Notes: generated from the sequence alone by a model not told the origin. Numbered from the stretch's first letter, positions 11,245 through 22,445 are shown. The stretch: DNA of 64,000 nucleotides from Kappaphycus alvarezii (GCA_002205965.3 NADL03000089.1:1-64000); one strand, 5' to 3'. Numbers and translations are program-made.

Positions 11245-12580
11245 CTTCAAGCCGCTGCCGCCATCCGTTTCATCCAGCTCGAAGGGGTCCACTTGGATTC
11301 CAGCTGAACCTTCCCATAACTCAAGTGTACGGTTCCTCCCCTTCCCGCATCCCTTTGTTTCTTCCCTACCCCTTTTCTATGCCCCCCGGTTTTGCTGTGC
11401 TGGGATCTCAAATTGGTTTGGACACGTCTGTTTCCGAGTTCTTCACAGAACGTCAAACCGCCGTGGACCGTATCTTCCAATCTTTCCGGGCTCTGGACGA
11501 TGCACAATTGACCTTCCACCTGCACCAATTCTGCGCGAACGCCTCTAAGGTCATGCATTTGATACATACACTTCCCTCCATTCAATCTGCCGTACTCGCT
11601 GCCAGCTTCAATCAGAAGCAGAGGGAAGTGTTCCACCAATTGCAATTGCCCTGCTCTGATCGGGCCTGGCTCCCGGCCTCTCTCCCCTTCTCAATGGGCG
11701 GTCTCGGTGTCCTGCAAACTTCGGACATTATCTAGGTTGCTTGCGCAGGATCTGTAATCTATTCTTTCCGTGTTATCTCCGACCTGCTGACCCTTTCTCA
11801 CGACCGCCACTTGGAAGAGGTTCCCCGGTCTGCCATCTCGCTCTTATCCTCCCGCCATCCGCAGCTGTCTTTTTCGCAAACGGCTACCGCTCTTTTCAAG
11901 CGTTGCTCTTCGCCCGTCTCCGGTGAAAGGCTCCAATCTGCGATCTCAACTGAACTCATATTTCGAAGTCTGACAGGTTGTCGTCCGCAGCAGCTCCCGA
12001 CCGAACATGGCTGCTCTCCGTGCGCACATCTTCCTCCTTTTCCGTTTTCTCTTCGCTCTCTCACCCCCAGCGCGGTATGTACATGGCCTCCCCTGTGCGG
12101 AAGTTTGCCCTGGCTATCCGTCTCGGTATCGACCTGTTCCCAGGATCTACTCGTTGGACGGTCTGCTCACGGCGTTCTGTCGACGTCGCGCCCGTCTTCG
12201 ATCCAAGCAGCCAACATGCTTTGGCCTGCAAGTACGAAGACCGCATGGCTCGCCGGCATCACGTCCTTCGCAACGTTTTCGTCCCGCTTCTGTAAGGAAG
12301 TTGGCATCGCTGCACTAGTCGAAAATACGCACTCCGTCCAGGATCTCAATTCTTCTATTCATTGGGAGTCCTGTCCATTAAGAATGGACATCTACGTTCC
12401 GGGTGCCTACGGTCTTCACACAAGTGATATTGCCGTCAACGTTACTATTGCCCATCCTTTTGCTCGCCGCCACATCTCGCCAAGAGCAGTTACCGCAGGC
12501 GCTGCCGCGACACTGGCACAGCGAGAACAACATATCTGCTTCCGTGTACGTTGCAAGGCAAATGCAGTGGGCTGAAATGG
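11245..12580 (+). pseudogene. LINE ORF2 thumb and C-terminal region (broken)
   Basis: Recognisable blocks are: FAVLGSQIGLDTSVSEFF (about 11395), QFCANASKVMHLIHTLPS, AWLPASLPFSMGGLGVLQ (to 11735), then in another frame FALAIRLGIDLFPGS and DPSSQHALACKYEDRMARRHHVLR (about 12100-12290), and finally MDIYVPGAYGLHTSD (12384). This order matches the region after the palm in LINE reverse transcriptases, including the remnant C/H knuckle. At least three frameshifts. It is presumably the continuation of the RT at 9130-10098. A close relative of the AWLPASLPFSMGGLG block occurs on the minus strand near 18.5 kb. Confidence 0.7.
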
Positions 12581-12689
12581 AAGGGGGCTCGGTGGTTCCC
12601 CCAACAATCCTAGAGGGGCAAGCTCTTCCACCTAGCTTCGAGGCTTGAGAGCCGTTTATAAATTTTGGGCCCGAAGATGACTACCAACC

Positions 12690-12850
12690 TCGTTACTACT
12701 AGAGTATCTCTTTTGAAGTTGTCTGCCAACTTGCTTGACCTCTCCATGAGGAAGGAGTTTACTCAGCATATATAGACTTTTGGCTACCCCTAAAGTCCGA
12801 ACAAAACTAGAGAAGATACCAGGAAATGCATAAAAACACTTTGTGTGGAT
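12690..12850 (+). repeat. Dispersed repeat (partner of 5570-5745)
   Basis: The segment matches the reverse complement of 5570-5745 and lies between the LINE end and the acidic ORF on the opposite strand. Confidence 0.6.
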
Positions 12851-12902
12851 AATATACTCTAAACAAAAGATACTTAAGAAACTAACAATCAATGAGGTCC
12901 TC

Positions 12903-13322
12903 TTATTTCCCATTCTCTAAATCAGATCCAAACAACTCCTCTAAAATATCCATGCTGCCCAAGCAGTCCTCACAAATATCTGCGAACGGCTCAGAACTCG
13001 CTATTTCCTCCTGGGAGATATCTAAATCACTAAAGATACTCCCATCCGGTTCCAGCATCGACACCCCTTGTTCATTGCCGTCCAGCCCCGGCCCTACCAT
13101 TCCAATACTTTCCGTGCCTCTCTTTCCCTCATCCTCCTTGTCCTTGTCCTCATCCTCGTCCTCATCCCCCTCATCGTTAACGTCGTAGACCAATTCCGGG
13201 GATGTCCACTCCTCGAAGGTCTCCCCAGTTCCCTCCTCGACTTCCCACTCCTGCCCCTCAGGTACCTCCTCCGCCTCCTCCTCGACGAACAAGCGTAGTT
13301 TATCTCTGAATACTTTCCGCAC
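12903..13322 (-). CDS. Acidic protein, unrecognised (about 139 residues)
   Basis: This is an open minus-strand frame with no ATG at its upstream end; the first possible initiator is GTG. It is therefore probably 5'-truncated, and it meets the left terminus of the Harbinger element at 13341. The product is very acidic: FVEEEAEEVPEGQEW, then FEEWTSPELVY, then a run of Asp/Glu/Lys, ending in CEDCLGSMDILEELFGSD. The FEEW-x-x-PELVY and C-x-DC-x-GSMDIL-x-ELFGSD blocks also occur in the decayed copy at 1620-2532, so they are conserved features rather than chance composition. No known family recognised. A transposon-encoded accessory protein is possible. Confidence 0.45.
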   Translation of the reverse strand: MRKVFRDKLRLFVEEEAEEVPEGQEWEVEEGTGETFEEWTSPELVYDVNDEGDEDEDEDKDKEDEGKRGTESIGMVGPGLDGNEQGVSMLEPDGSIFSDLDISQEEIASSEPFADICEDCLGSMDILEELFGSDLENGK

Positions 13323-13607
13323 AATTTCCGGCCTTTTTCAGGACATCTCCAACGGTTTCAGCAAATCAACAAATTAGCAAATTTTTGCTCTTTTGTTGCC
13401 GTGCACGCTCGCACTGGTTGGACTTATCAAGCAACTTATTACACTGGACCAAATCCAGGGTGTAAAATAGACCGATTTGCCTCAGACATTTGCCTTTGGA
13501 GATCAAATGGGCAACGGGGGGGGGAATGTGGGGTGATTTAAGAAGGATATGGTCGGTTTTGACCCGGAATATCCTACAGAGTGCGCAGTAATACCTCTGA
13601 AATTACC

Positions 13608-15262
13608 TTAAAAAGCCGGCTCAAGGTCCCTCAGCAGAGAGGATGCGTTGGACATTACGGCCCCGGCAGCGTGCCTCTGAGTAAGTACCGTACGGACCTT
13701 ACCATATGTCTCCATCGCTCTAACGGCCACGTTATTCGGCGCAACGTCGGTTAGCACCCTACAGGTGTCCGGGTGCAACCCTCCGAGAGTAGATATAGAG
13801 ATAGGCACGAGCTTACTTCTCCCGGAGGTTGCAATAAAGGAATCATATCTTCTATGCTTCGCGGAGGCGGCCGCATTGAGCGAGGTGAGCGGATTAAACG
13901 TTTGGGCCCTCTTGTGAGAGAGCGCCAGCGGGTTGACGAAGGAAGCCCGTACCTCCACTGCTTCCCATCGCCCGGATGTCTGGCCTCGTGCGATGTACCC
14001 CGTCCCGCGGTTCGACGGCGGGGTGACGGGCTGCTTTCTGCAGGTCTTGCGCAAAGAGGGCCACTTAATGGTCATGCCGTCGATTTCTGTGCCCACTATG
14101 TCTTCAATGAAGGAGTTGATCCCCGAAACAGTCGAGGGTTTCGGGGTAGTTTCGTCTCGGGCACGGCACGTCCGAAGGGAACAGCGGGACTTGACAGAAG
14201 TATTGGAACCACACCGCGAATTCACTGGGGTGAATACCTGTCTTGAGGCTGGGGCACGGGGCGCAGTACACCCATTCCTTGACGCCCTGGAGGGCCATGG
14301 AGGCGCGGAATGCCTGACTTCTTTGATGACCGGGGGAAATGCTTTCTTGCAGTGCTGCATGGATTGCGTCTGTTAGTTTCTTTTGCGATGGTGTATTGCG
14401 TGAGCAAAAGGCACTAAATGGTAGAGTCCTTGACTGCAGACAGGAAAGGGACCAATTCCGGTGGGCATCAAAAGCGTCGTTGTAGATGGTGAGGCTCCTG
14501 ATAGGAGCGGGCAGGACGACTTTGCACAACTTGTTGGTGGCCGCGCTGGAGGCGAGGAAGGCGGCCGCGGCGATGTTTTTGGCGGAAGTGAATCCGATCC
14601 CAAGGGAGGGCAGCTTCGTATCCAGTGATTTCACTAGAAGTTGAAGGTAACGGAAGACCTCTGAGTCCAAGACCACCCCTGCCAGTGTGCGGACGCAGCG
14701 CTCTATCATATCGTCAAACATGGCTGCGCCCTCGGCGGTGGACGATGTCGGGACTATGCGTAGTAAGTAGCCTAGTTTGCAGACTCCGAAGCAATTTCGG
14801 AGCAGCCGGAACGCTATTTGCGTATCCACGAGGTCAATGATGGCCTCAAGAAACGGTTCGAGGTACTCCACTTGCGTAGAGAAAGTTCTCTTTGTGAAGG
14901 CCTCTGTGCCGATTTGAGCGTTGAGGAAAAGTGTGCCCTCACTATACTTTTGTTTGAGGACATTCGGGTAGAGGAGCTGCACGGACTGTGGAGGGGCCGT
15001 AGGCCACCAGAACTTGCATTTTTGCAAAGAGAGGTGCAGACCACTGCTGGTGGCGTCAATCGACGAGAGGATTTCAACTGCGTGGTGGAGTTGATCGTGG
15101 AGTGCGATGATATACCCGTCATCATGGTACCAGAGTTGCACCAGAATGGGGCCCACTAGCTCGTCTTCCTCGTCTTGGGAACTTAAAAGAGTTCTTGGAA
15201 CTTGAGTAAAACAGGGTGCAGAACCAAGTCGAAGAGCAGGCCGAATGGGCAACCACTTGGCA
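13608..15262 (-). pseudogene. LINE ORF2 copy, RT palm to C-terminus
   Basis: Reading the minus strand from 15262: GCPFGLLFDLVLHPVLLKF (motif B region), then after a frameshift LVQLWYHDDGYIIALHDQ (YxDD motif), then thumb and tail blocks to VPCPRRNYPETLDCFGDQLLH (zinc knuckle, about 14104). The tail continues in another frame with FNPLTSLNAAASAKHRRY, LVPISISTLGGLHPDTC and a stop at 13608. It is homologous to the tails at 7.8, 41.5 and 44.5 kb but more diverged. Two or more frameshifts. Its 5' end meets Harbinger accessory-gene sequence at about 15262, consistent with a truncated insertion into that element. Confidence 0.75.
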
Positions 15263-15404
15263 CACAATCCTTTGCGCGATTTCGCGCCAAACTCGAAAGC
15301 AAACCCTGCCAGCATCCCTTTTCCTCTACGATGACCAACCTAGAGGAGCTATCTACGCCGTATCTTCCCCATCATCACCGCATATTCGTGCTCCAAAGCG
15401 AACG

Positions 15405-16145
15405 ATGTCAGAGTTAGGGGATCCCCAACAGTCTCCGACAAACAAATTGACCGTGAACGCTTCCAGGAAACAAAAAGTTCGTGGGTCTAACTTCGTGCCG
15501 TCTGAAGACGAAGCTATCGCAAAGTCATCCATTCTTTCCTCCGAAAACTCGATCAAAGGTGCGGAGCAGAAGAGTGAAAGCTTATTCTCCCACCTCACCG
15601 AGACGCACAATGACAATTTCAAGCAAACTACTCGCGAGCGGCCCTCAAACGAATCTGTCAAAGCAAGGGAGAAGATGATTAACAAAGCGTGCAAGGCGTT
15701 CTGAGGATGATGTGGCCGAATCTTGAGATTGCAGCCCACTGGAACCAACCACTCCGACCTCATCAGGCTCGCAACAGGTCTATACAATGGGATGGGTATG
15801 CGAAACGCAGCTGATGACTACGGGAAGCAGTTTAAGTTTCTTTCTGCTTGGAACATTTTGAAAGAGTATCCGCGCTTCAGCGCAGTTCATGATGAAATTG
15901 TTGAGGACGCAAAAATGTATCCCAGCTCTGAGGAGATAATATCTTCCAGAGATCACATAGCGGAAAGCAGCGACTCTTTCCAACGGGGTGAAAAGCCGTC
16001 TTGTTCCTTAAAGCGTGCAATCGGAAGAGCTTGTGCAAAGAAGGATTTGCAAAAAGAGCGTATTGCTTACGAGAAACTGCGGGTTTCAAATGAAGCGTTG
16101 GCCGCGCAACGTGAACTGACTGCGGCAATAAACAAGAACTATTAA
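15405..16145 (+). pseudogene. Harbinger accessory protein (Myb/SANT-like, NAM-associated type)
   Basis: From the ATG at 15405 (MSELGDPQQSPTNKL) one frame continues to 16145 with only two TGA codons, at 15702 and 15708. The N-terminal half has the spacing of a Myb/SANT-like domain (FVPSEDEAIAKSSILSS ... VKAREKMINKACKAF). The second half contains KQFKFLSAWNILKEYPRFS, the F-K-F...W-x-x-L-x...P-R/K motif found in accessory proteins of PIF/Harbinger elements, and ends in a basic/acidic helix (RACAKKDLQKERIAYEKL). Such proteins help transposase enter the nucleus and bind element ends. The neighbouring transposase supports the assignment. The adjacent TGA codons make this copy probably inactive. Confidence 0.65.
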
Positions 16146-16338
16146 CTTCTTCTGTTTACTTCGGGGTTAGCAGCCGCTGGGGCGGAGGATACAGCTGAAT
16201 ACTTCGCAACGATGCGCAAAAGAGATTTAGCCAACATGCGTGAGGATGAAGCAAAGAAACGACCCACACAAGAAGCTAAGGAGACTACGCCGATTGAGCA
16301 TGAGGTCAACCCTCCCGGAGCAGAGTAGCATAGTTCAT

Positions 16339-17594
16339 CTAAATGTCGCCACGTGCGCTCCAGAGATGTTCTACCAGAAGCCGTTTCGTCTCGAGGTGAG
16401 CTCCGATATTGGCTGTGTATCTTTTTCTCATGCACAATGCTGCAATTGATCCCGGTGGAACATGAGCATTGCCCTCCTCATTCCACATGTGTCTGTAAGA
16501 AGCTCCGCTCTCCACTTCTATAGGCATTTTGGGCTGGGATTCGTGCTTTCGTCTTCTGGAGGATAACCATCTATATCGATGGCCATTTTGTAAAGTACAA
16601 CGCAGCATTTGACCACGATTGCCATATATTCTCTGCTCCAAAATCGGCTTGATCTTATCACTATGTGCCACTTGTTTTGTAACCTCCCAAAAGCACGTTC
16701 TACATCTTTCCGGATGTTCTCCTGCGTCGTGGCGAGTAGACGTTCTTTCCTGTTTGCCGGGTGTGAGTCAGGAACAGTAAAACACGGATAGCGCGGGTAG
16801 ATCCCGTCCGCAAACCAATACGGTTTGTTGCGCTCTTGGCCAGAGATGAAGTACTTGAGAAGAAGCGGGTACGTTCCATATGCTATTTTCTCGAGTAGAG
16901 GAGAGTTCTCGAGCACGTTGATGTCTTTGGCACTCCCCGGCATACCGAGGAACATATGCCAAATCCACATCCTGTCGTCCGCTATGGCTTCCAATGTTAT
17001 TGTCGGAGTTCCTTCTTTGCCCACAAACTGTCCCTCCCACGCCGTAGGACACCTCTCCCATAACCACTTGCAGCAGTCTACAGAACCGATCGGCCCTGGA
17101 CAACCTCGCCTGGCACTACGTTGAAGAATACCGTTTAGGTCTTCCGCTGTAGAGCTGCGTAGGTATTCGACGCCAAACACGGCTACTACCGCATCACAGA
17201 AATGTTGGACGCACTTTAGCGTAGTGGACTCCGCAATCCGGACGTACTCGTCAATTGAATCTGCCTTACTGCCATATGAGAGCATACGTAGTGCCGCAGT
17301 GATCTTTTGGTCCGTCGAAAGACCTACCTTTCCTGCTGCGTCATTTTGGCGGAAGAAAAAGTTATCATGTGCAAGCAACCCGCTGCGGAGGTGGCGGTAC
17401 AATTCACGCGATACACGATGCCGACGCCTGAACGCCTCGGCAGAGTAGACGGGATGGGATGAGAAGTAGTCCTGATGGAGTTTTTTCGCTCCTTGTTCGC
17501 GATAGCGCTCAATATTGGGGGCCATTCCTGGCTGGAAGCCACCCCGACAGACATTATCTTCCTCTTCCGAAGAAATGGAGAGTATATAGAACAA
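16339..17594 (-). pseudogene. PIF/Harbinger DDE transposase, nearly intact
   Basis: The start ATG is at 17594. Residues 1-358 are open, and the protein continues after a single 1-nt frameshift near 16522 to a stop at 16339, giving about 418 codons, normal for the family. The DDE_Tnp_4 catalytic core is complete: Asp173 in GSVDCCKW, Asp263 in FADGIYP, Glu299 in DVERAFG. An upstream HTH-like segment (LSTDQKITAALRMLSYG, about 92-108) is also typical. The enzyme would cut and paste the element with TWA target preference. Only the C-terminal ~60 residues are displaced by the frameshift, so this is the least decayed transposase in the window. Confidence 0.9.
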
Positions 17595-17883
17595 ATTGAC
17601 CTCGTCCTCCAGGAGTATTTAAAGGTCCATTTGGTTGGTCTGGTCGTTTGCTTCTCGTGAACCGGTGGGGGAGTTCATTCTTGAGGCAAATTGGCAAAAG
17701 GGCAAATTTACACCGACGAGTAAACGGGAACCACGTTTGCCTATTTTCTCATTTGCTCAAAGCGCCGTTTGAGATGTCCTAACTCGTAAAGATTGTCTAC
17801 CACTGTAAATGGGGGAATAGTGAACTTTTAATGTAAAGTTGTGAAGTGGGTAAAGAGACTACCTGGCCCAGCCGTAGGCAGTA

Positions 17884-18570
17884 TTACTGAGAAATGTCGC
17901 TAGTGATACGTATTTTGCGATGATTCGTTATAACGGCCGCGTACCGGAGGACGAACGATGAGAAACGTGTACGTAGGGAAAGAAACTCAGAATGACGGTG
18001 TCTCCCACGCCTCTCAGCCATGAAGTTGCTAAGGTCCTGGAGAGCCTTGAGACCACATTTTCCAATCTGTCCATAGATGTCAATGGCGAAGGGGATGAGT
18101 TCTAAGCCTTCTTGGTCGCAAGCCGCAGAATAGTATGCTACTTTCTTCTTCTCGACACGGTCAAGAGTAGACGCTCCATTATCAGCTAAGTTGCGGTATG
18201 GGGCAGAGTGGGGGCTGACAGTGGTGACATCCAAGGCCATGGGAGATGGGGCGAACAGGGAATCTTTAATGACTAAGTCGAGAGCTCGCCGCTCATTGGG
18301 GCTCTTGTGCAGATCGGCTGCGAGGACACGCTCCCGTTTGACGGGAAGGGAAATGGCAGGGTGCGAGATTTCGGGGTATTAAAGGTCGCGCAGGCGGTTG
18401 TGCCGTCGTACCGCCCCGATACGTAAATTTGCAGGAGACCTAGACCACCCATTGAGAAGGGGAGATAGGCCTGGAGCCAGGCTCGATCCGGGCAGGGCAA
18501 TTGAAATTGGTGGAACGCTTCCCTCTGCTTCTTATCGAAGCTGGCGGCGAGTATTTCTTACCGGCATCAC
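17884..18570 (-). pseudogene. LINE ORF2 tail with internal deletion
   Basis: The minus strand begins near 18570 with FDKKQREAFHQ and AWLQAYLPFSMGGLGLLQ, closely matching AWLPASLPFSMGGLGVLQ at 11.67 kb. It then jumps to a C-terminal block (18240-17884) containing MALDVTTVSPHSAPYRN, GLELIPFAIDIYGQIGK and SFVLRYAAVITNHRK. The zinc-knuckle region expected between them is absent, so the copy has an internal deletion. It ends about 105 bp from the right terminus of Harbinger element 1. Confidence 0.65.
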
Positions 18571-18712
18571 GTGAAATGACAAATCAGGCGCCAGCATATA
18601 TATTGTGCCGAAATGCATTTCACTGACGGTCGAGCATGATAACAACATTCTCCGTCATCATTATACTTCCCCGAATTCAATATTGATGGCTTTCTCTGGT
18701 CGGACCTTCCTT

Positions 18713-19167
18713 TACAGGACTGACCAGTTGTCGATAACGTTCTCGAGTAATTCTTCTAGCGCACCGTTACTGCGCACTTTGGAGGGCCCTTCAGCGGGAT
18801 TCTCAGGAGCAACTAAAGTCCTATTTGCCTGATCCCGTTACACATGAATGACTTCCTTGCTGCAGTAACGTCAATCACCAAGCGTCTCACCGTTATCATT
18901 TGTCCCTTAGGTACGGCGTCAAATAGGTGCTTCGAGTCCACGAAACAGAGAAATTCTAATGAGAGACAAAGCGTATACTACAAATACTTCATGAATTGAG
19001 ACCTTGTCGAAACTATCCGCTAACGCATGAAGTTCGCCACTTATTATCGATGTTACAACTCGATTGGATTTGTTGCTCGAGTAATTAAATACATGGACCC
19101 TCCCAGGTTTGTTACTCATAACTATTAAGCACCCAAGGTGAGAGATGCGAACGAAGCGTAAGCGCAT
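18713..19167 (-). pseudogene. Ty1/copia RNase H and C-terminus (broken)
   Basis: The minus strand encodes, in three successive frames, the end of a copia polyprotein: LGCLIVMSNKPGRVHVF ... NRVVTSIISGELHALADSFD (RNase H core), then FVDSKHLFDAV ... RRLVIDVTAARKSF, then ENPAEGPSK ... ALEELLENVIDNW and a stop near 18713. The TDSKSLFD-like block and the NPAD-type terminus are characteristic of the copia RNase H. No protease, integrase or LTR was recognised nearby. Sequence upstream to about 19300 may hold more of the RNase H but is too decayed to place. Confidence 0.6.
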
Positions 19168-19299
19168 ATCTTCAGGCTGAGCGATGAAACATCCAACCGA
19201 CTATTCATGCTTTCGCGTTTCCAAGCTTTTTTACCAGCTTAGCAGCAATGATTTACTAGAGATTTTTGAACCCGAAAAAGTTTCGTCGGGTACTTGAGC

Positions 19300-19979
19300 T
19301 GCCAATTTAGGACACAATATGGTTCAGGACGGGCACTAGACTGCAATGAATGTTTGGCTCTATGTCTTCTGGAATCAGTGAAGGGGATTCTTAGATAATT
19401 TGGTAAGCTTCTCAATATGTATTTATTGGTTTATCGAGAATTCATGTGGCTCGGAAGACATGATTTATGCTCCAAAAAATCGAAGTCATCATAAACTCAA
19501 TGCTTGGAATCAAATTTCTCCAGGCTCCGGGCATTCAGTTGCTCAAAGTCCTTGATCCCTGAATGCAATTTTCGCCCACGTATATCCCGATTAATCCCTC
19601 TAGAGGTCCATTTGTGATATTAGCATAGATGGAAGGATCTCTGATTTTCTGAGCCATGTACTGACCCTCATTCACGTGATAGTGTCTAGGCATGCACCAG
19701 TAGTCTCTATAGCGAAACAGATTCGCGAACGGGTATGCCGCTTCCAGCTCTGAAAAATCGAATCTCCAGACAGTTGCTAGGAAAACAACTCCATATTAAG
19801 AGCAAAGATCAAACAGAGAAGAAAGGAGGCTACGTAGGTAGCTTTGGTAGAGAGAAATCCCCCATCTCCTCATGGACACTGATACCGTCCGAATCCGCAT
19901 CATGACCCTCAAAAATGCCGCCAACCAACCCCGTTCCAACGCCGTTATCATAGCTACTTAATCGCATCCCCCCATTCCC
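19300..19979. other. No recognisable gene
   Basis: No open frame or motif of note was found. The sequence may be degraded retroelement DNA upstream of the copia fragment. Confidence 0.3.
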
Positions 19980-20819
19980 ATGGCATCACCAACACCCGTT
20001 TCCTCCTCGATGCCAATCGCTACCCTTCAAATTCCCGCCCAAGTCATGACAGATACCGATACTCCAAGTCCAGTTGACTTCCCCACGCTGCCTCCCCTTC
20101 CCCCACCCCCTCCATCCGCAAAAGACCTAGACTTCCCTATGTGAACCCAGCCGCCAAGTACTAGAAACACAACCACCGCTGTCGCGTCGGTCATTACAAC
20201 AGATGACAGCAGCGACGAAGATGGGTCGCCTGAGTCAGCATCTGAACCCCGCAAGCTCAAAAGATTCAGTTACAACAACTGGGACTACGCACTGCTTAAG
20301 TGCGTTTGCGCAGCAAACGCCCATAGGCAAGGTCGGGGGTCCAAGGGAAGAGCTTTTGCGTCTGCTCGCGATCTTTTCATTGCTGACGTTCCGCAGGTCG
20401 TCTTCCAGCACCAAACAAAACCGAAGCAGAAATCAATCACAAACCGCTTCAACTTGATCGTCGAAACGCGGCGCGCTTCTGTGAAGCGGAAAGCATGTAC
20501 GCCTGGATTGGCCGAGGATTTATCAGAAAAATATCAGTTGCTGGATGATCTTCTCCTAGAAATGGATTAATACGATGAGAGCATGAAGAAAGGGCGTGAA
20601 GAGAAAGACGGCGCCGAGCGGAACCTTGTGTTAGCAAGCGAAAAGATCCGGAACCCAGCGTTGGAGAGGCACTGAGCTTCATCTGGAAGTGGAGAAAGCG
20701 ATGAAGAAAAGAAGGATAAAAGGGCGTCCAAGACAAACAAATGGCTCGACGGCCTGCGGCCTATGGCAGGGGCTGGAGGTTGCACGAGGAGGTCATCAGG
20801 CCTAAACTCGGTTCCATGA
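19980..20819 (+). pseudogene. Myb/SANT-like DNA-binding protein remnant
   Basis: One frame starting at the ATG at 19980 (MASPTPVSSSMPIATL) runs about 280 codons with only three stops (TGA near 20142, TAA near 20568, TGA near 20672). After a Pro-rich and acidic N-terminus (TTDDSSDEDGSPES) comes FSYNNWDYALLKCVCAANA ... ITNRFNLIVETRR, with the aromatic and LL spacing of a Myb/SANT-like domain. It is followed by SEKYQLLDDLLLEMD and a Lys/Glu-rich helix. Such proteins are often transposon-associated; the partner element is unknown. Frame conservation across the stops supports a gene lost fairly recently. The family call is by motif only. Confidence 0.5.
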
Positions 20820-20909
20820 ATTAACATAGGGACTTCAAATTTATAGTCCAAATCCGCAGCGAGGAAGATATGATATGCGAGGGCGTTACGGTGGGGGGGC
20901 TAGTATATA

Positions 20910-22445
20910 CAGTGCGCTTCAAAAGTATAGAATCAAAGGTATACTCTGAACTACTAAAGGCTGCAACATGAACGGCATACCGGCTGAAAGCTGCAGTCAA
21001 GCTGGGTAGAATAGTGCCACTCGAATCTGCTTTTCAAAAATATTAAATAAATTGCGTATGAAAAACTTTTTTTCTTAGCCCATAAGTATAGAATAAAAGA
21101 GGTTTGGAACTCCTGTGAAAAGGTTTCACTCAAGTAGTAGGGCATTTTTCCCTTTTTCGAGTTCAGAACGGAAGAACACGCCGCGCCATCGATTTGACAA
21201 GGTTTCGCAGCGTTACTTCTGGGATTCTGGACCAGCTGTCAAAGATTGAAGCCCTTAACTCAGACAATGTACTACACTGCCTCGAATTTCAGTAGACGTC
21301 CCCTCGCCACAATCCTCCAAAGATTTTCGATGGGATTGAGGCTGGGGACACGCGATGGCCACTCTAAAAGCTTGACGTTCTTCTCATTTAACCACTTCTT
21401 AGTGGCTCTAGATACATTAAAGGAACAGTCGTATTGCTGATAAATCCACTTTTCCCCATGCGTAAGGGCAGTCCAAGGCGAAAGATGGTCCTCTGTAGTC
21501 CTAATATACTTACCTGAGTCCGGTCTTCTGCTGATAAAAACTAAATAACAAGAGCCAAAGAACGAAAAGAATCCCACACCATCAAGCTTTGATCAACTCC
21601 CGGGCGCTTTGAAAAAATGCGCATCTTCGTTGTGTATGTCATGCCAATACGAAGCCAGTCAATCTGGGTCGTCTAGATTAAACTTTTTCTCGTCTGAAAA
21701 TACTTGAGACTGCCATTTGGAAAGTTCCTACTCCCCCATCTTCGTTGCTCAATCCATTGTTCTTTTTTTATGAGATTCAGTTAAAAAGAAAGACTCTTTC
21801 ATGTGCTTGAACTATATTCGGTGATTTTTCTGTAGTATTTGCAGAACATTCGCCCTTTATTGGGAAAATTCAAGGCCTTTTCGTACGTGATTCGCGCCGT
21901 GACCTTTCTTTGATGCCTCTCTTATGACATGACGGTGCGTGGCCTCTGTCTATTTGCGTGGCCTTCCGCTTCCTTTTTTGTCCCATAATTTTCCTTGTTC
22001 TTAAGATACTAACTGACTACTTTTTGAGAGCGATTAATCTTTTTGCCTATTTCCCTGTGTTAAATTTTGTCCACCTCCAAAGTATCGATTGCCTCTTTTT
22101 CTTTTTCCGAAAGGGCAAGTCTTCAGGGCTTGTTTGATGATTGTTGGGTGGTGAGTGGACGGTGCTGCCATAGGTTGAACTTACTCCTTGCAGTACTTTA
22201 AAGTACCAGTTGCCTGCAAAAGCAGTTTTGCTTTTAATGTTCCCGCCAAGTACCGTTTTGATTCTGTATTTATGGGCAAGAAAAAATAGTTTTTTATACG
22301 TTATTTTTTAAAAATTATTGAAATAAGAATTCGAGTGGTCCTGTTCTACTCAGCGTGATGGCCGCTTTCAGCTGCTATGCCGTTCATATTGCAGTCTTTA
22401 GTAGTTCAGAATATACCTTTGATTCTATATTTTTGACGCGCACCG
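20910..22445. mobile_element. Tc1-like element A with ~180-bp TIRs
   Basis: Inverted terminal repeats of about 180-185 bp (20910-21099 and 22261-22445) begin C(A/G)GTGCGC and are followed by AGAATCAAAGGTATA. Both ends are flanked by TA, the Tc1/mariner target duplication (20908-20909 and 22446-22447). The transposase lies inside on the minus strand. Confidence 0.85.
21272..22170 (-). pseudogene. Tc1-like transposase A (broken)
   Basis: The minus strand carries, in order, a Lys/Arg-rich N-terminus, THRHVIREASKKGHGAN, VFSDEKKFNLDDPD, SYWHDI, then an intact C-terminal frame (21577-21272) with WIYQQYDCSFNVS, KKWLNEKNVKLLEWPSRV and LNPIENLWRI. SDEK, QQxD and NPIENLW mark the DDE catalytic triad of Tc1 transposases. 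At least five in-frame stops and one frameshift occur in the N-terminal two thirds. The second catalytic block reads QQYD rather than QQDN. Confidence 0.8.

Larger units (their letters stand above)
13341..17779. mobile_element. PIF/Harbinger element 1 with nested LINE
   Basis: Proposed termini are inverted copies. The left begins GGACATCTCCAACGG at 13341 and the right ends at 17779 (reverse complement GGACATCTCAAACGG); both continue with similar AGCAAAT and GCAAA blocks. TAA follows the right end, whereas TCA precedes the left end, so the 3-bp target duplication would carry one mismatch. Inside are a Myb/SANT-like accessory gene (plus) and a DDE transposase (minus), tail to tail, the normal two-gene Harbinger content. 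Removing the LINE at about 13.6-15.26 kb leaves about 2.8 kb, close to the 2,831 bp of the second element. Confidence 0.6.
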
